DNA of 64,000 nt from Malassezia japonica (GCF_029542785.1 NC_083375.1:1-64000); one strand, 5' to 3'; shown: positions 8,997 through 20,266, numbered from the stretch's first letter. A program made the numbers and translations. The notes: generated from the sequence alone by a model not told the origin.

Positions 8997-10490
8997 ATGA
9001 AGCTCTCATTGAGCCTCGTTCTGAGTGCTATTGCGCTTTCCGCTTTTCCCGCATATGCCCACGTCGGTCGCGGTTTGAGCATCCCTCAAGCTCACGACCT
9101 TCCTGTTGAGCACCTTCATTCGCGTGGTCGCGCTGGCCAAGGCCTGAATGCTCGCGGCACCCCCCAGAATGCTGCTGATATGGCCAAGGTTTCTGATCCC
9201 ACGCAAGAGTGCAAAGAGTACGGTCTCCCTTCTAGCGACGCGCTGTCGAAGAAATACCCTGGCTCCGGCATAGCCCACCTTGTTGACGGTGACGACGAGG
9301 CCCATAAGGTCTGGAACGAGATCCAACAGGCGAATGTCATCCCCAACGACGTGCCTACGAAGGGTGCGACGAAGGGCCACTATGGTATCTCGGACCAAGC
9401 CTCTGATTCGTACGACAACGACAAGGATCCCGACTGCTGGTGGACTGCCACTGGTTGCATGAAGCCAAAGCACAAGGACCTGGGCCCTGATGTGAAGGAC
9501 TGCCCTGAACCTAACACTTGGGGTCTTACGTTTGATGATGGTCCTAACTGCTCGCACAACGCCTTTTATGACTACCTCAACAAGCAAAAACTCAAGGCCA
9601 CCCTTTTCTATATTGGTACCAACGTTATTGATCTTCCGCTACAGGCACAGCGTGGCTTTGCTGATGGCCATGACATCTGCGTGCACACTTGGTCGCACCG
9701 TTACATGACTACTCTGTCGAATGAGCAGGTCTTCGCTGAGCTCTACTACACTGTGCGCATTATCAAGGATGTTATTGGAGTGACTACTCGTTGCTGGCGT
9801 CCTCCTTTCGGAGATGTTGACGACCGTGTTCGTTCTATTGCGAATGCTCTTGGTCTCCGCACTATCATCTGGAGCGATGACACCGATGACTGGAACATTA
9901 TCCCTGACGGCAATGCTGCTACAGCGAAGATCGACTCGAACTACCAAAAGATTATCGACAAGCAAACGCAGAACAAGCTTGATGGAAAGGGTGTGGTTGT
10001 GCTCACGCACGAGCTTACTGAGAACACCATGAACGAGTTCATGAAAGAGTTCCCCAAGATTAAGAAGGCGTACCAGAACGTCATTCCCCTCACTGCATGC
10101 CTCAATGTTACTCAGCCGTACGTGGAAGACAACTACACGTACGCTGTGTTCAGTGACTTCATTAAAGGTAACATCATGCCTAAGGGTCTTCCTGACATGA
10201 ACAGCATGCCGATCAATGTCGCATCCCAGATCGACATTACGCCTGAGAACAAGCAGACGGGTCCCGGTGGATTCTCGTCCAAGTCCAAGCCTGCATCATC
10301 GCAAAGCTCTGGCTCCGGCTCAAAGAGCTCCGGCTCCGGCTCCAGCTCAAAGGGCTCCAGTCCGTCGGATGGCTCTGAGGATAAGTCTGCCAACAGCTCG
10401 AATGGTCAAAACTCGGCTGTTGCCACGCGCACTACTATTATGACCATTGCGTTGCCGGCCATGTTGGCTGCCTGTGCTTTCATAATGTAA
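8997..10490 (+). CDS. CDA1: Chitin deacetylase, GPI-anchored
   Basis: 497 aa, no introns. Signal peptide at 1-21 (LVLSAIALSAFPAYA). Polysaccharide deacetylase (NodB) domain about 172-365 with the metal and catalytic motifs intact: T178-FDDGP-183, H230-TWSH-234, R268-PPFGD-273, a WSDDTDDW motif and LTHEL near 340. A Ser/Gly-rich stalk (about 420-475) leads to a hydrophobic C-terminus, the pattern of a GPI-anchored wall enzyme. It removes acetyl groups from cell-wall chitin to make chitosan, as in other basidiomycetes. Base composition is intermediate between subtelomere and core. Confidence 0.94.
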   Translation: MKLSLSLVLSAIALSAFPAYAHVGRGLSIPQAHDLPVEHLHSRGRAGQGLNARGTPQNAADMAKVSDPTQECKEYGLPSSDALSKKYPGSGIAHLVDGDDEAHKVWNEIQQANVIPNDVPTKGATKGHYGISDQASDSYDNDKDPDCWWTATGCMKPKHKDLGPDVKDCPEPNTWGLTFDDGPNCSHNAFYDYLNKQKLKATLFYIGTNVIDLPLQAQRGFADGHDICVHTWSHRYMTTLSNEQVFAELYYTVRIIKDVIGVTTRCWRPPFGDVDDRVRSIANALGLRTIIWSDDTDDWNIIPDGNAATAKIDSNYQKIIDKQTQNKLDGKGVVVLTHELTENTMNEFMKEFPKIKKAYQNVIPLTACLNVTQPYVEDNYTYAVFSDFIKGNIMPKGLPDMNSMPINVASQIDITPENKQTGPGGFSSKSKPASSQSSGSGSKSSGSGSSSKGSSPSDGSEDKSANSSNGQNSAVATRTTIMTIALPAMLAACAFIM

Positions 10491-10716
10491 TGTTTTTTTC
10501 GCATCTTCAAACCGAAGAAGCTTTCTAGTCTTCTAGGATGATGTCTACATTCATTCATTTTTTCACCAGGTATCCATGATAGACATTGAATTTGTTACTC
10601 ATTCGCATGTAGACCTTTTACGAGCAACTGTTTCACCAACTTCCTTGACAAGTCGGCACTGAACTCTCGAGAGAGCCACGTTGCCAATCTCACGACCGTG
10701 CGCGTATTACATAAGC

Positions 10717-12492
10717 ATGCCTGTCCAGAGCCTGCAGCGAGCACACCATCTTTCTAGCCGGGTAATGACTACCACGAAAAGTCGAGTAGCTGTGATTGGA
10801 GCCGGTAGCGCTGGACTAGCCGTGGTCCAGCAGCTCCGGTCTATCGAAGGTGACCGTACGTTCAAGAGAAGAAGCTTACTGGTAGCGTTCGAGATTGTTG
10901 TGTATGAGCGCCGTGGAGATGTAGGCGGCCTCTGGAATTTCGACCAAGATCCCGGCACCTGCGTCGTTCCGTTGTCAAATTACGGAGAGAAGCGAGATAC
11001 TACGCAGGTCCAGTCGAGTGGATATGCGAGCAACGAACTTGGGCGCGAGTTTGAAAAGAGCGCCATGTACGATGGCCTTAGGTGCGTCTCTAATACTGAT
11101 TCAGAACCAACATTCCTTCGGTACGGTAATACAATTGACTGACCTAGGACCTTATGGCATTCCGTGACTTCCCGTTCCCTGAATACCAGTGTCTTTTCCC
11201 TACGCGTGCCCAAGTGCTGGGTTACCTGCACCAATTCGCCGACTATGCTGATGTTCGACCCCTGACTCGATTCCGTACGAGTGTGGAATCGATCGAGAGA
11301 GCCGAGCATTACGGCCCAGGTAAGTCTAAATGGCGCGTCCAAGCGCGTTCTTTGGAGTACCCGGGCGAAGTTCAGGAAGATTCGTTTGACTACGTTGCAA
11401 TTGCAAGTGGTTGGGCAAGGGTTCCCCGGATCCCGCACATCCAAGGCAGCAATTATTTTAAAGGCCAACAGCTTCACAGCGCTTGGTACCGCACCCCGGT
11501 GCCTTTTCGTGGCAAGCGTGTCCTAATTGTCGGAAACTTCTCGTCAGGCGCAGACATTGCGCGTGAACTGTGCGGCGGCTCGGTGCGTTCTTTTGATGGC
11601 GTCGAGGAATGGCAAAGTGACGCAAATGCAAATCCTCCCCGCACGGGCACGGTCGTATACAACTCCTACCGGGACCCTTCTCAACCGCCGCCGCTCGACT
11701 ACGACCCTCGCGACAAAAACAGCCCTGCGTGGTGCAAACGCATCAATGTCGTTGCTTGCGTCGACCATTTCGATGAAGATGGCTCTGTAATTCTTGGTGA
11801 TGGAACTAAGCTGGAGGTGGACGTCATCTTTTGGGCCACTGGATTTTGGCGCACACTACCTTTCCTGGACCAGAAAAAAGAACCGTTCACCCAAAATCCC
11901 ATCGTACCCTCGGTTGGATCGCAGCTGGATCAAGTTGAAGGTGCAGATCCTGTACCAGTGCTTGCAAATGATGAACTAAGTGGTACTTCTTCGCTTACCA
12001 ACTTGGACGACTGGCAAATCTTCTATGAATCCGACAAGACACTGGCTTTGGTTGGTGTCCCTAACCACATCATCCCGTTCCACTTTACTCACATCCAGTC
12101 GAGGTACGTAACCTGTCTAACGACAGGGTCATTGCCTTCTATTGGGCCGGACGCATGGCGGAGCTTCCACGACTCGATCCTACGATGCGCATGACGGATC
12201 CTACGAAATGGACGTCCGTCGTGAATGGCACCACCGAAGTAAAAAAAGGTGTTGTTCCTGTGCCGCACGATGCTGATACGCCTTCCGAGGAGGCCTACCT
12301 GGGTACGTTTTCATCGCACTAATCCGAGATGCACTCCTTGCCCACTTGCCTGGCGAAGAAGGAAAAAATCGGGCCGAATGGGATACTGATACTGAAGCCC
12401 GTGGCCGTGAAGGATGGGCAAAAATGTCACATTGGCGACTGGATCGCCTGCACAACCGTATTAAGCTTCGCCGGGCCGTGCTCCGTTACTAG
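10717..12492 (+). CDS. Flavin-containing monooxygenase, six exons with 16 nt microexon
   Basis: Exons 10717-10855, 10886-11081, 11105-11120, 11148-12103, 12127-12302, 12329-12492; introns of 30, 23, 27, 23 and 26 nt. The spliced product is 548 aa. The 30 nt first intron is a multiple of three without stops and so is easily missed; removing it gives the family-typical IEGDPFEIVVYERR. The 16 nt exon supplies TNIPS between GLR and DLMAFRDFPFP. Motifs: FAD-binding VAVIGAGSAGL, NADP-binding VLIVGNFSSGAD, FMO signature FKGQQLHSAWY, and FWATGF. Likely oxygenates soft nucleophiles (N or S) using NADPH; substrate unknown. ATG 10765 is an alternative start. Confidence 0.88.
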
Positions 12493-12663
12493 GCAGCTTA
12501 GGCCAGCCAAATAGAACCCAAGAATCTGCTTACCAATCAATGTGGGGTCGATGATGTTATTTGGCAAGTTAAGCTCGTCATGCTTTGCCAACTAGTCAGC
12601 CGGCAGGCCTGGGCCCAGGCGCATGAAATTAAGCTATTCGTCCTGTAGTTTCAAAGTACCACT

Positions 12664-14545
12664 ATGGAGAAGGATGCACCCTCAGTGAATGACTTTGTAA
12701 ACGATCCAGTTTTCCCAGAGAGCAAGGCTCCCAATGACTACGACGCACTGGTCGAGCGCGTCCGGCAGTTTGTTCAGGACAAGGAGCTACACGAGTACGA
12801 AGATGTGCTTATCCGAGGCGCGGTACTAGCGACCTATGGCGATGACGCGTTGGATATCGCGCAAGTAACCGAGAAAGAACGTGCTGTGCTCTTACATGAA
12901 CAAAAGAACCGCTGGGCCCAGCCATGGACAATGTATGCGCTGGCGATTTGCAACAGTATTGCTGCTGCTGTGCAGTACGTTGAATTGTAAACGCTAATGT
13001 ACAGGGGAATGGATGAGTCTGTTGTGAGCGGTGCCATTCTATTCTGTATGTTGTTTTTCTGACGCAGTCCCCAAACAATTTGGCATCGATAATGGCACTG
13101 ACTATGACTCATGGATCCAAGGTGTGGTGTCCTCAGGTACGCGTTGCAACCTCTTATTCAGTTCCCTATCTGGCATGTGCATTCCCCGGCTGCTGGCTTA
13201 CCCCCATTCTCAACCACTACCTTGGCCGTCGCGGCACAATTTTCGTGTCGGCCTTTATTTCTGGTGTAGCTTGTATTTGGCAAGGCGTGACCAACAGCTG
13301 GCCCCATTTGCTTGTTGCACGATTCGTCATGGGTCTAGGAATTGGGCCCAAGTCGGCTACTACGCCCATGTATACAGCTGAGTGTGCCCCTCGGCGAATC
13401 CGCGGTGCACTTGTCATGCAATGGCAAGTCTGGACAGCATTCGGTTTTGTGCTGGGCTATCTCGCTGATGTTGGGCTTTACTTTGTTCCAGACCGTTCGG
13501 GGATCCATGGGCTCAGGTGGCGTCTCATGTTGGGCATTGCATGTGTCCCTGCCTTTGTGGTCATGGCGCAAGTCTATTTCTGCCCCGAGTCCCCTCGTTG
13601 GCTCATGAAACGCCAACAACATGCCAAGGCCATGCGCTCATTCCTGCGTTTGCGTCACGACCCCATCCAAGCGGCGCGCGACATGTACCGTGCACACACC
13701 CTGTTGGAGGAGGAGGAAGCAGAAGAGCGCGAATTTAAGAACCGCTCGAGATTGTCTGTCATTATGATTCCTCGTAACCTGCGCGCATTCCTTGCCACCA
13801 CGATCCTAATGCTGGGCCAACCCTTTTGTGGTGTGAATGCGATCGGGTTTTATTCGAGCTCCATCCTGACTTCTGCGGGACTGTCTGAAATTAGCGCACT
13901 GCTCGGAAGTTTCGGTTACGGTTTCCTGTGCTTTGCTTCTTCCATTCCAGCATGGTTTACTATGGATACCTTTGGGCGTCGAAGTCTTCTTCTTCTTACC
14001 GTCCCGTTCCTTATCCTTTTCCTCCTGCTGGCAGGGTTTGCTTTTTTCATTCCTGTCCACCAAGTGGTACTCGCCAACAACGAGGTGGTGAAGAACCAAG
14101 ATGCCCGAACGGGCGTAGTGCTGCTTGGAATTTACCTCTTTGCTTGTTTCTATGGGCCTGGCATGGGACCAGGTATGTTGCTTTTACTGATCTAGTTCCA
14201 TTCACGTATAATGCCGAAGCATTCCCCATCGCTGTGCGCGAACTGGGAATGTCCTACGGCACGGCTGTGCTTTGGTTATTTAATGGTCTGCTTTCCATTG
14301 TGTGGTTCCGTCTCGTCCGTGCATTTACGTCTACTGGCGCCTTTGGCTTTTATGCTGGTCTTTGTGCCCTGCTCTGGGTCCTGATCTTTTTCTTTGTACC
14401 TGAAACGAAAGGACTGACGCTCGAAGAAGTCGATGCGGTCTTCAGCGAAAAGTCTATTGACCACGCATCGCGCCAAGTTGGCAATGCCGTTCGAGTTCTG
14501 ACGAGATCATCTAAGCAGGCCGCTATCTTGCGCGCCACGCCATAA
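12664..14545 (+). CDS. MFS sugar/polyol transporter
   Basis: Exons 12664-12974, 13005-13045, 13068-13136, 13162-14172, 14196-14545; introns of 30, 22, 25 and 23 nt. The spliced protein has 593 aa. Splicing restores AAVQGMDESVVSGAILFFPKQ, GVVSSVPYLACAFP and MGPVPFTYNAEAF, all expected in the family. A 100-residue cytosolic N-terminus precedes twelve membrane segments. Sugar porter signatures: GRRGTIF after helix 2, PESPRWL before the central loop, PETKG after helix 12. Closest in style to fungal inositol/hexose-type transporters with long N-termini; the substrate is not readable. Sits 171 bp after the monooxygenase, same strand. Confidence 0.88.
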
Positions 14546-15005
14546 ACTATTCTCTCCCCAACTAGAAGGGGTGTACATATCTCCTGACAGGGCCTGCATA
14601 ACATGATAATGGAAATCACGACCAATGAAGCTGCGCGATATCCATAGATGCTGCGCCCTTCTACTTTATCTTTTAAGCTTTGCGCCAAGTGCTATGGTGC
14701 GGCCGTAGGGCCACTTCTCCACGCGCTCCCCTCCCTCGGCGCAGTAGCTGCATGCTTATCTAGCGTTTCGTTATCGGAAAAGTCGGCGCCCCGAGTCGGC
14801 GTTTCCTCTGTCCAGAAAATCAACGCATGTGATTGGCCAGACTTGCCTGTCCAACAGAGCAATTAATCACGAAGTGCCCAAGTGCGTCGTTTGGTAGATT
14901 TTTTTTGCCGCGCAGCAATCTCGCGGGTGGTCCTAAGGACGTACTGATAAAGAGGCTGATCTTGTACCTCGTTTCCGCTTGGAGCGCTGCTTCTGAAACA
15001 GTGCA
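14546..15005. other. Intergenic region with GATA site before purine permease
   Basis: 460 bp. TGATAA at 14945-14950, 56 bp before the AzgA start, matches the HGATAR site of fungal nitrogen regulators (AreA/Nit2 type). A T-rich tract lies at about 14900. No gene seen. Confidence 0.45.
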
Positions 15006-16868
15006 ATGCTAGAAGGCGTGAAGTCCTTCATCCAGCGGCTGGACGCTACGGTGGCCCAGTCGGCCTTTGGCCGCTACTTTCGCCTGGAAGGAAGTGGCCA
15101 TCCGCTTGAGCGCAAAGGTGCGCGCTTCTCGGTTGAGCTGCGTGCAGGATGTGTGACCTTTGCTGCTATGGCGTATATTATCTCTGTTAATGCAGAGATC
15201 TTGACAAGTTCAGGCGGCATGTGCGTGACTGACGGCCGAGACGCGGCAAAGTGCAGCGACGATGCGGAGTGTAAGATGTGTCTTAACGACTTGCATCGTG
15301 GATATGTTGTTGCAACTTCCGCTGCTGCTTGCCTGGCATCTGCCTTGATGGGCTTGGTGGCTAATTTGCCGCTCGGCCTTGCTCCTGGCCTTGGTGCAAA
15401 CGCATACTTTGCATTCACTGTGGTTGGATCCGGAATGATCAAGTACGGTGATGCCCTTGCTGTCATCTGGCTCGAAGGTTGGATTTTCCTCATCCTCTCC
15501 ATCTTTGGTGTTCGCCAATGGCTTGCCCGTATCCTACCCAATTCTCTAAAGTTGAGCACAGGTGCCGGTATTGGATTGTATCTTGCCTTTATTGGACTCG
15601 GCCCCAATGGTTTGGACGTGATCGGCTTAGACTATGACAATCTTGTTGGTTTTGCAGGATGTCTTGCGCAATTCCGAGATCCCGATCATAAGAATCTGTG
15701 TACATCACACGTCCTTCAAAACCCTACCATGTGGGTAGGCATCTTCCTTGGTGGCGTCCTGATTACGTTTCTTATGATGTACCGCGTCCGTGGTGCAATG
15801 ATCATTGGCATTATTCTTGTCGCTGTCTCGTCCTGGCCGCGCGGTTCGTCCGTCACGCAATTTCCTTATACCAGTGACGGAGACGATAACTGGAACTTCT
15901 TCAAGCAAGTCGCAACATGGCACAATATCAGCCCTGTGGGCCCACAAAATATTAATTGGACGGGCTATAATACTGGAAAGGCATGGCTTGCTTTGATCAC
16001 TTTCTTGTATATCGACTTGCTGGACACGACCGGTACGCTGTATGCGATGGCTACTCAGGCACGTCTAGTCGACGAGCGGACGGGCGATTTTGAAGGAAGT
16101 GCTACCGCCTACATGGCCGATGCCATTTCTATTTCGGCTGGAAGTCTTCTTGGATGTTCGCCGTGCACGGCGTTCATCGAGAGTGCTTCGGGTATCGCCG
16201 AAGGTGGCCGTACCGGCATTACTGCGTTGGTCATTGCGTTCTGGTTCTTCATGTCGCTTTTCTTTGCACCCATCTTCTCCTCGCTCCCTCCTTGGGCCAC
16301 TGGCTCTGTATTGGTGATTGTCGGCTCGATGATGATGCACAGCGTAACGGAGATCAATTGGGGTTATCTTGGCGACTCGCTGCCTGCCTTTTTAACCATT
16401 ATCGGTATCCCGTTCATGTACAACATTGCCTATGGTCTCATCACGGGCATCATTTCTTACGTTATTTTGAACGTCGGGCCCTGGCTGATTCTCAAAGCGA
16501 CGCGGGGGCGAGTCGTTCCTGCGGGATGGTACACCGACCGCGAACCCTGGGGCGTTGCACCAAGCCGGTTCATCATGTCCGATTTGGAGACCAAAAGCAT
16601 GAACGGCTTCCAAAAGTTTGCTGTGAAGAGTAGCATCTTCCCCCCCTGGCTCAAGAAACTAATTATGGGCCGGAAGCAGTTCTGGAAGTTGACCGACGAG
16701 GAGGTCGAGGACTACCTCGAGGGCCGGCGCGAGACGGAGCGTCGTATTGCGCAACGTGAAGCGCGACGCTTTGCGGATCGCGAAGAGCGCCGCCACGCCC
16801 TTCCCCCCTTGGACGAGGAAGTTCCTGCGCTGATGGAGCACTCCGAGAAGCCCTCCACGCCATACTAG
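15006..16868 (+). CDS. azgA: AzgA-type purine permease
   Basis: 620 aa, single exon. Member of the nucleobase-cation symporter AzgA-like family that imports hypoxanthine, adenine and guanine with protons across the plasma membrane. The N-terminus carries the family pattern (RYFRLEGSGHPLERKGARFSVELRAG is split here as RYFRLEGSGH and FSVELRAG), then membrane segments beginning TFAAMAYIISVNAEIL, GLAPGLGANAYFAFTVVG, and a C-terminal GVAPSRF tail. The charged last 60 residues (EEVEDYLEGRRETERR...) are predicted cytosolic helix. A GATA word upstream fits nitrogen control (inference). Confidence 0.9.
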   Translation: MLEGVKSFIQRLDATVAQSAFGRYFRLEGSGHPLERKGARFSVELRAGCVTFAAMAYIISVNAEILTSSGGMCVTDGRDAAKCSDDAECKMCLNDLHRGYVVATSAAACLASALMGLVANLPLGLAPGLGANAYFAFTVVGSGMIKYGDALAVIWLEGWIFLILSIFGVRQWLARILPNSLKLSTGAGIGLYLAFIGLGPNGLDVIGLDYDNLVGFAGCLAQFRDPDHKNLCTSHVLQNPTMWVGIFLGGVLITFLMMYRVRGAMIIGIILVAVSSWPRGSSVTQFPYTSDGDDNWNFFKQVATWHNISPVGPQNINWTGYNTGKAWLALITFLYIDLLDTTGTLYAMATQARLVDERTGDFEGSATAYMADAISISAGSLLGCSPCTAFIESASGIAEGGRTGITALVIAFWFFMSLFFAPIFSSLPPWATGSVLVIVGSMMMHSVTEINWGYLGDSLPAFLTIIGIPFMYNIAYGLITGIISYVILNVGPWLILKATRGRVVPAGWYTDREPWGVAPSRFIMSDLETKSMNGFQKFAVKSSIFPPWLKKLIMGRKQFWKLTDEEVEDYLEGRRETERRIAQREARRFADREERRHALPPLDEEVPALMEHSEKPSTPY

Positions 16869-16918
16869 TGTACAATAGTCTCAACCACCTGTCACGTGCC
16901 GAGCGACTTCCCAAGTCG

Positions 16919-19900
16919 ATGCCCCGTGGCGTTTGGGGTGTTCTTGGCAGAAGTAGTCTACGCTCCTGGACGCCTAGATCGACGCGGACCCTCATGACGG
17001 ACGTGAGTGAGTACGGCAACTTTCGGCGGCTCGCGCGCGAGCCGCTCAAGTACGCCCCCGACATCACTGTGGAAAAATGGAAGAGCACCAAGTCGGGCCT
17101 GACTGTGCTCTGGGCAAACTTTGAGAGCCCGCTACTGAATGCGTACATCACGGTCGCGAGCGAGATCTTTAATGACAGTGGTGTGCCGCATACACTGGAG
17201 CACCTCGTGTTCCTCGGCAGCGAGCAGTACCCGTACAAAGGCGTGCTCGACTCGCTTGCGAACCGTGCCTTTGCGCAAGGAACAAACGCCTGGACGGCGA
17301 ACGACCACACTGCGTACACGCTCACCACGGCAGGTGCTGACGGTTTCCTGCGTATGCTGCCCGTGTACTGCGACCATGTCTTTTACCCTACTCTTACGCA
17401 CGACGGCTTCGTGACCGAAGTGTACCATGTGAACCCCAAGTTTGAGGACGCGGGTGTGGTCTACTCCGAGATGCAAGGCCGTGAGAACTCGCCGGCAGAC
17501 CTCATGGAACTCAAGACGCAGCGCATGCTTTACCCTCGCAGCAGTGCCTATCGCAGCGAGACCGGCGGCCTGATGTCGGCGCTGCGTGTGCTGACGATTG
17601 ATGATATCCGGAAGTACCATCACCAGTACTATGTGCCGTACAACACTGCGATGGTGATTTGTGGTCCCCTTGAGCACGAGAAGCTCTTTGCGACACTCGC
17701 CGAGATCGAGGCGCGTTTTGAGGCCAAGGCTTCGGCCCTCGGCGAGCACGGCCCCCCCGGCTGGAAGCGGCCGTTTATGGAGACGCCCTCGCGCGTTCCG
17801 CCCGTGATTGACGGCTCGATGATTGTCCAAGAAGGGGTGGACGACGCAGAGATGCCCGCGGACGGCACGCTGTGCCGTCGCCGGCGCATGGTCCAGCTCG
17901 ACTTTCCCGAGACGGACGAGTCGGTGGGCGAGGTGCAGATCTCGTATGTGGGCCCGCGCCTTGAGGACAAGCAGGCGCTGCAAGCGCTCGATGTGCTCGG
18001 CACCTACCTGAGCGACTCGGCGGTGAGCCCACTGCAGCGGACCTTTGTCGAGATCGACCAGCCTCTATGCACTGACATTTACATGGCGAATGACGAACGT
18101 GCTGGTGCGTCGATCCTCTCCATCTCCTTTAGCAGCGTGCCCAAGGCCGAGCTCGAGGCGATGGACGTAAAGCTCGTGATGCTGCTCAAAGAAGTCGCCG
18201 CCAACATGGATATGGAGCGCATGCGCACGGTGCTGCGTCGCGAGCGTTTGCGCCTGCTGAGCCACCTCGAGATGCGCCCTGCGGACTGCTTCTCGGACGT
18301 GCTTATCCACGAGTTCCTCTATGGCAAGCTGGACGGCAGCGAGCTCAAGACGTCGCTCGACGACATGCACCGCTTCGACGTGCTCGACACCTACACGGCC
18401 GACGACTGGGCCAAGATCCTGATCGACAACCTCGTGGCGAATCCCCGTGTGGTGGTGATTGGCCGCCCCTCGACGAAGCTTGTGCAGCAGATCAAGGCCG
18501 AGACGAAGGAGCGTATCGCGAAGCGCAAAGAGGCGATGGGCCCCCAAGGCCAGCAAGAGCTCGAGGCGACGCTGCAGGCGGCACGCAAAGCGAACGACCA
18601 GCCGATCCCCGATCGGATGCTCGAGGACTTTGCGATCCCGCCCAGCGACTCGATCTCGTGGATCCCGGTGGCGACGGCGCGCACCGGCCCCGAGGTCCCC
18701 GGTGTGCCGCTTGTGCTCCCCAACGCCACCGAGAAAGACCGCGCGGTGCAGGCGCACGTCGACCGTGACGGCGTCGTGCCTCCCTTCTTTATCCAGTACG
18801 ACCAGATCCACTCCAAGTTTGTGATGCTGACGCTCGTCTTTGGCACGGAGTCGGTCCCCCAGGCGCTGCGTCCCTTTTTGACGCTTTATCTTTCTACCCT
18901 CTTTTCGCTGCCTGTCACGCGCCTCGACGGCTCGGGCGAGCAGCTGAACTACGAGGCGGTGGTCAAGGCGCTCGACGAAGACGTGCTCGAGTACGATGCG
19001 GCGATCGGTCTCGGCTCGAGCTTCTCCGAGACGATTGCGGTGGAATTCAAGGTCGAGGCGTCGCAGTACGAGACGGGTATTGCCTGGCTACGCGACCTCT
19101 TGTGGGGCAGCGAGTTTTCGCTCGAGCGCCTGCGTGTCGCCGCGGCAAAGCTCGCGCAGTCGCTCCCCGAGCAGAAGCGCGACGGGCGTGCCGTTTCGTG
19201 GGCGCTCTCGCGCTCGATGCTCTTTTCCGAGTGCGACTCGACGAGCCTCGCTAATTCGATTCTGATGCAGGCGCGCATCGTCCCCGAGATTGTCACGATG
19301 CTGCACCAGAGCCCCGACCGCGTGCTGGAGAAGTTTGAGGTGATCCGGCGCACTCTCCTGCACCCCGATGCGCTGCGCGTGTCGGTGTCGGGCGACATTC
19401 TTTCGCTCTCTGCCCCCAACCGCCCGTGGGTCGAGATGTTTGCGCGCCCCGAGTGGCTGCCGACGCCCCCACGCCCCCACGCGCTGCCGTGGGCGCGCGA
19501 TGTGGTGAACAGTGTCGGTGTGCACCCCGCGCGCAAAGGCACGCTCTGTGCGCTCTCCTCGATCGAGAGCTCGTTTGCGGTGTTTACCGCGCGCGGCATC
19601 CCCGAGTACCACGACCCCGACTATGCGGCGCTGGTCGTGACGATCACTGTGCTGAATGCGATGGAGTCGTTCCTGTGGCGCTTTATCCGTGGCGCCGGCC
19701 TGGCGTACGGCGCGACGATCCGCAACGACCCCGAGGCGCAGCACATCCACTTTACGCTCTTCCGCTCGCCGAACTCGGCCAAGGCCTTTATCGAAGGGCG
19801 CAAGGTCATCCAGGCGCTTGCGAGCGAGTCGGGCAAGCTTGAAGACGGCACGGTGCTGCGCGTGGACGAGACGACGCTCGAGAGTGCCAAGTCGTCGCTG

Positions 19901-20266
19901 CACTACAGTGTCGCGGATTCCGAAGGCACGGTCGGCTCGGCGGCGCTCGAGTCGTTCCTCGACGCGGTGATCAAGCGCGCGGGCAAAGGGCGCGGCCACC
20001 GCATGCTCGCCGAGGCGAACCGCGTGACGCTGGAGGACGTGCAGCGGTGCTTAACCAAGTACGTCCTGCCCCTCTTTGATCCCGCGACGTCGGTGTGCGC
20101 CGTGGCCTGCTCGCCCTCTGCCGAGGACGATATCCTGGAGCAGCTCAGTACGATTGGGTACGACATGCAAAAGGTTGAGATGCCAAGCACCGCCAACGGT
20201 TCCGACTCGGAGGAGAGCTCGGATTCAGGTAGCTACGACTCGGACAGTGAGTCTGGGTCTGTTTAG
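16919..20266 (+). CDS. M16 family metalloprotease (Sdd3/YOL098C-like)
   Basis: 1115 aa from ATG 16919; ATG 16994 is an alternative. The frame is also open to 16868 but with no ATG. Zinc site is the inverted motif H91-TLEH-95 with the downstream Glu in VVYSEMQGREN. Length and layout (one active N-terminal M16 domain, two to three inactive repeats, whole chain about 1,100 aa) match the poorly studied fungal group of yeast YOL098C rather than mitochondrial processing peptidase. The first 25 residues are Arg-rich (GRSSLRSWTPRSTRT), so mitochondrial import is possible. The C-terminus is a Ser/Asp/Glu tail. A CACGTG box sits at 16893-16898. Its stop is 2 bp from the stop of SPE2 on the other strand. 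Confidence 0.85.
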   Translation: MPRGVWGVLGRSSLRSWTPRSTRTLMTDVSEYGNFRRLAREPLKYAPDITVEKWKSTKSGLTVLWANFESPLLNAYITVASEIFNDSGVPHTLEHLVFLGSEQYPYKGVLDSLANRAFAQGTNAWTANDHTAYTLTTAGADGFLRMLPVYCDHVFYPTLTHDGFVTEVYHVNPKFEDAGVVYSEMQGRENSPADLMELKTQRMLYPRSSAYRSETGGLMSALRVLTIDDIRKYHHQYYVPYNTAMVICGPLEHEKLFATLAEIEARFEAKASALGEHGPPGWKRPFMETPSRVPPVIDGSMIVQEGVDDAEMPADGTLCRRRRMVQLDFPETDESVGEVQISYVGPRLEDKQALQALDVLGTYLSDSAVSPLQRTFVEIDQPLCTDIYMANDERAGASILSISFSSVPKAELEAMDVKLVMLLKEVAANMDMERMRTVLRRERLRLLSHLEMRPADCFSDVLIHEFLYGKLDGSELKTSLDDMHRFDVLDTYTADDWAKILIDNLVANPRVVVIGRPSTKLVQQIKAETKERIAKRKEAMGPQGQQELEATLQAARKANDQPIPDRMLEDFAIPPSDSISWIPVATARTGPEVPGVPLVLPNATEKDRAVQAHVDRDGVVPPFFIQYDQIHSKFVMLTLVFGTESVPQALRPFLTLYLSTLFSLPVTRLDGSGEQLNYEAVVKALDEDVLEYDAAIGLGSSFSETIAVEFKVEASQYETGIAWLRDLLWGSEFSLERLRVAAAKLAQSLPEQKRDGRAVSWALSRSMLFSECDSTSLANSILMQARIVPEIVTMLHQSPDRVLEKFEVIRRTLLHPDALRVSVSGDILSLSAPNRPWVEMFARPEWLPTPPRPHALPWARDVVNSVGVHPARKGTLCALSSIESSFAVFTARGIPEYHDPDYAALVVTITVLNAMESFLWRFIRGAGLAYGATIRNDPEAQHIHFTLFRSPNSAKAFIEGRKVIQALASESGKLEDGTVLRVDETTLESAKSSLHYSVADSEGTVGSAALESFLDAVIKRAGKGRGHRMLAEANRVTLEDVQRCLTKYVLPLFDPATSVCAVACSPSAEDDILEQLSTIGYDMQKVEMPSTANGSDSEESSDSGSYDSDSESGSV

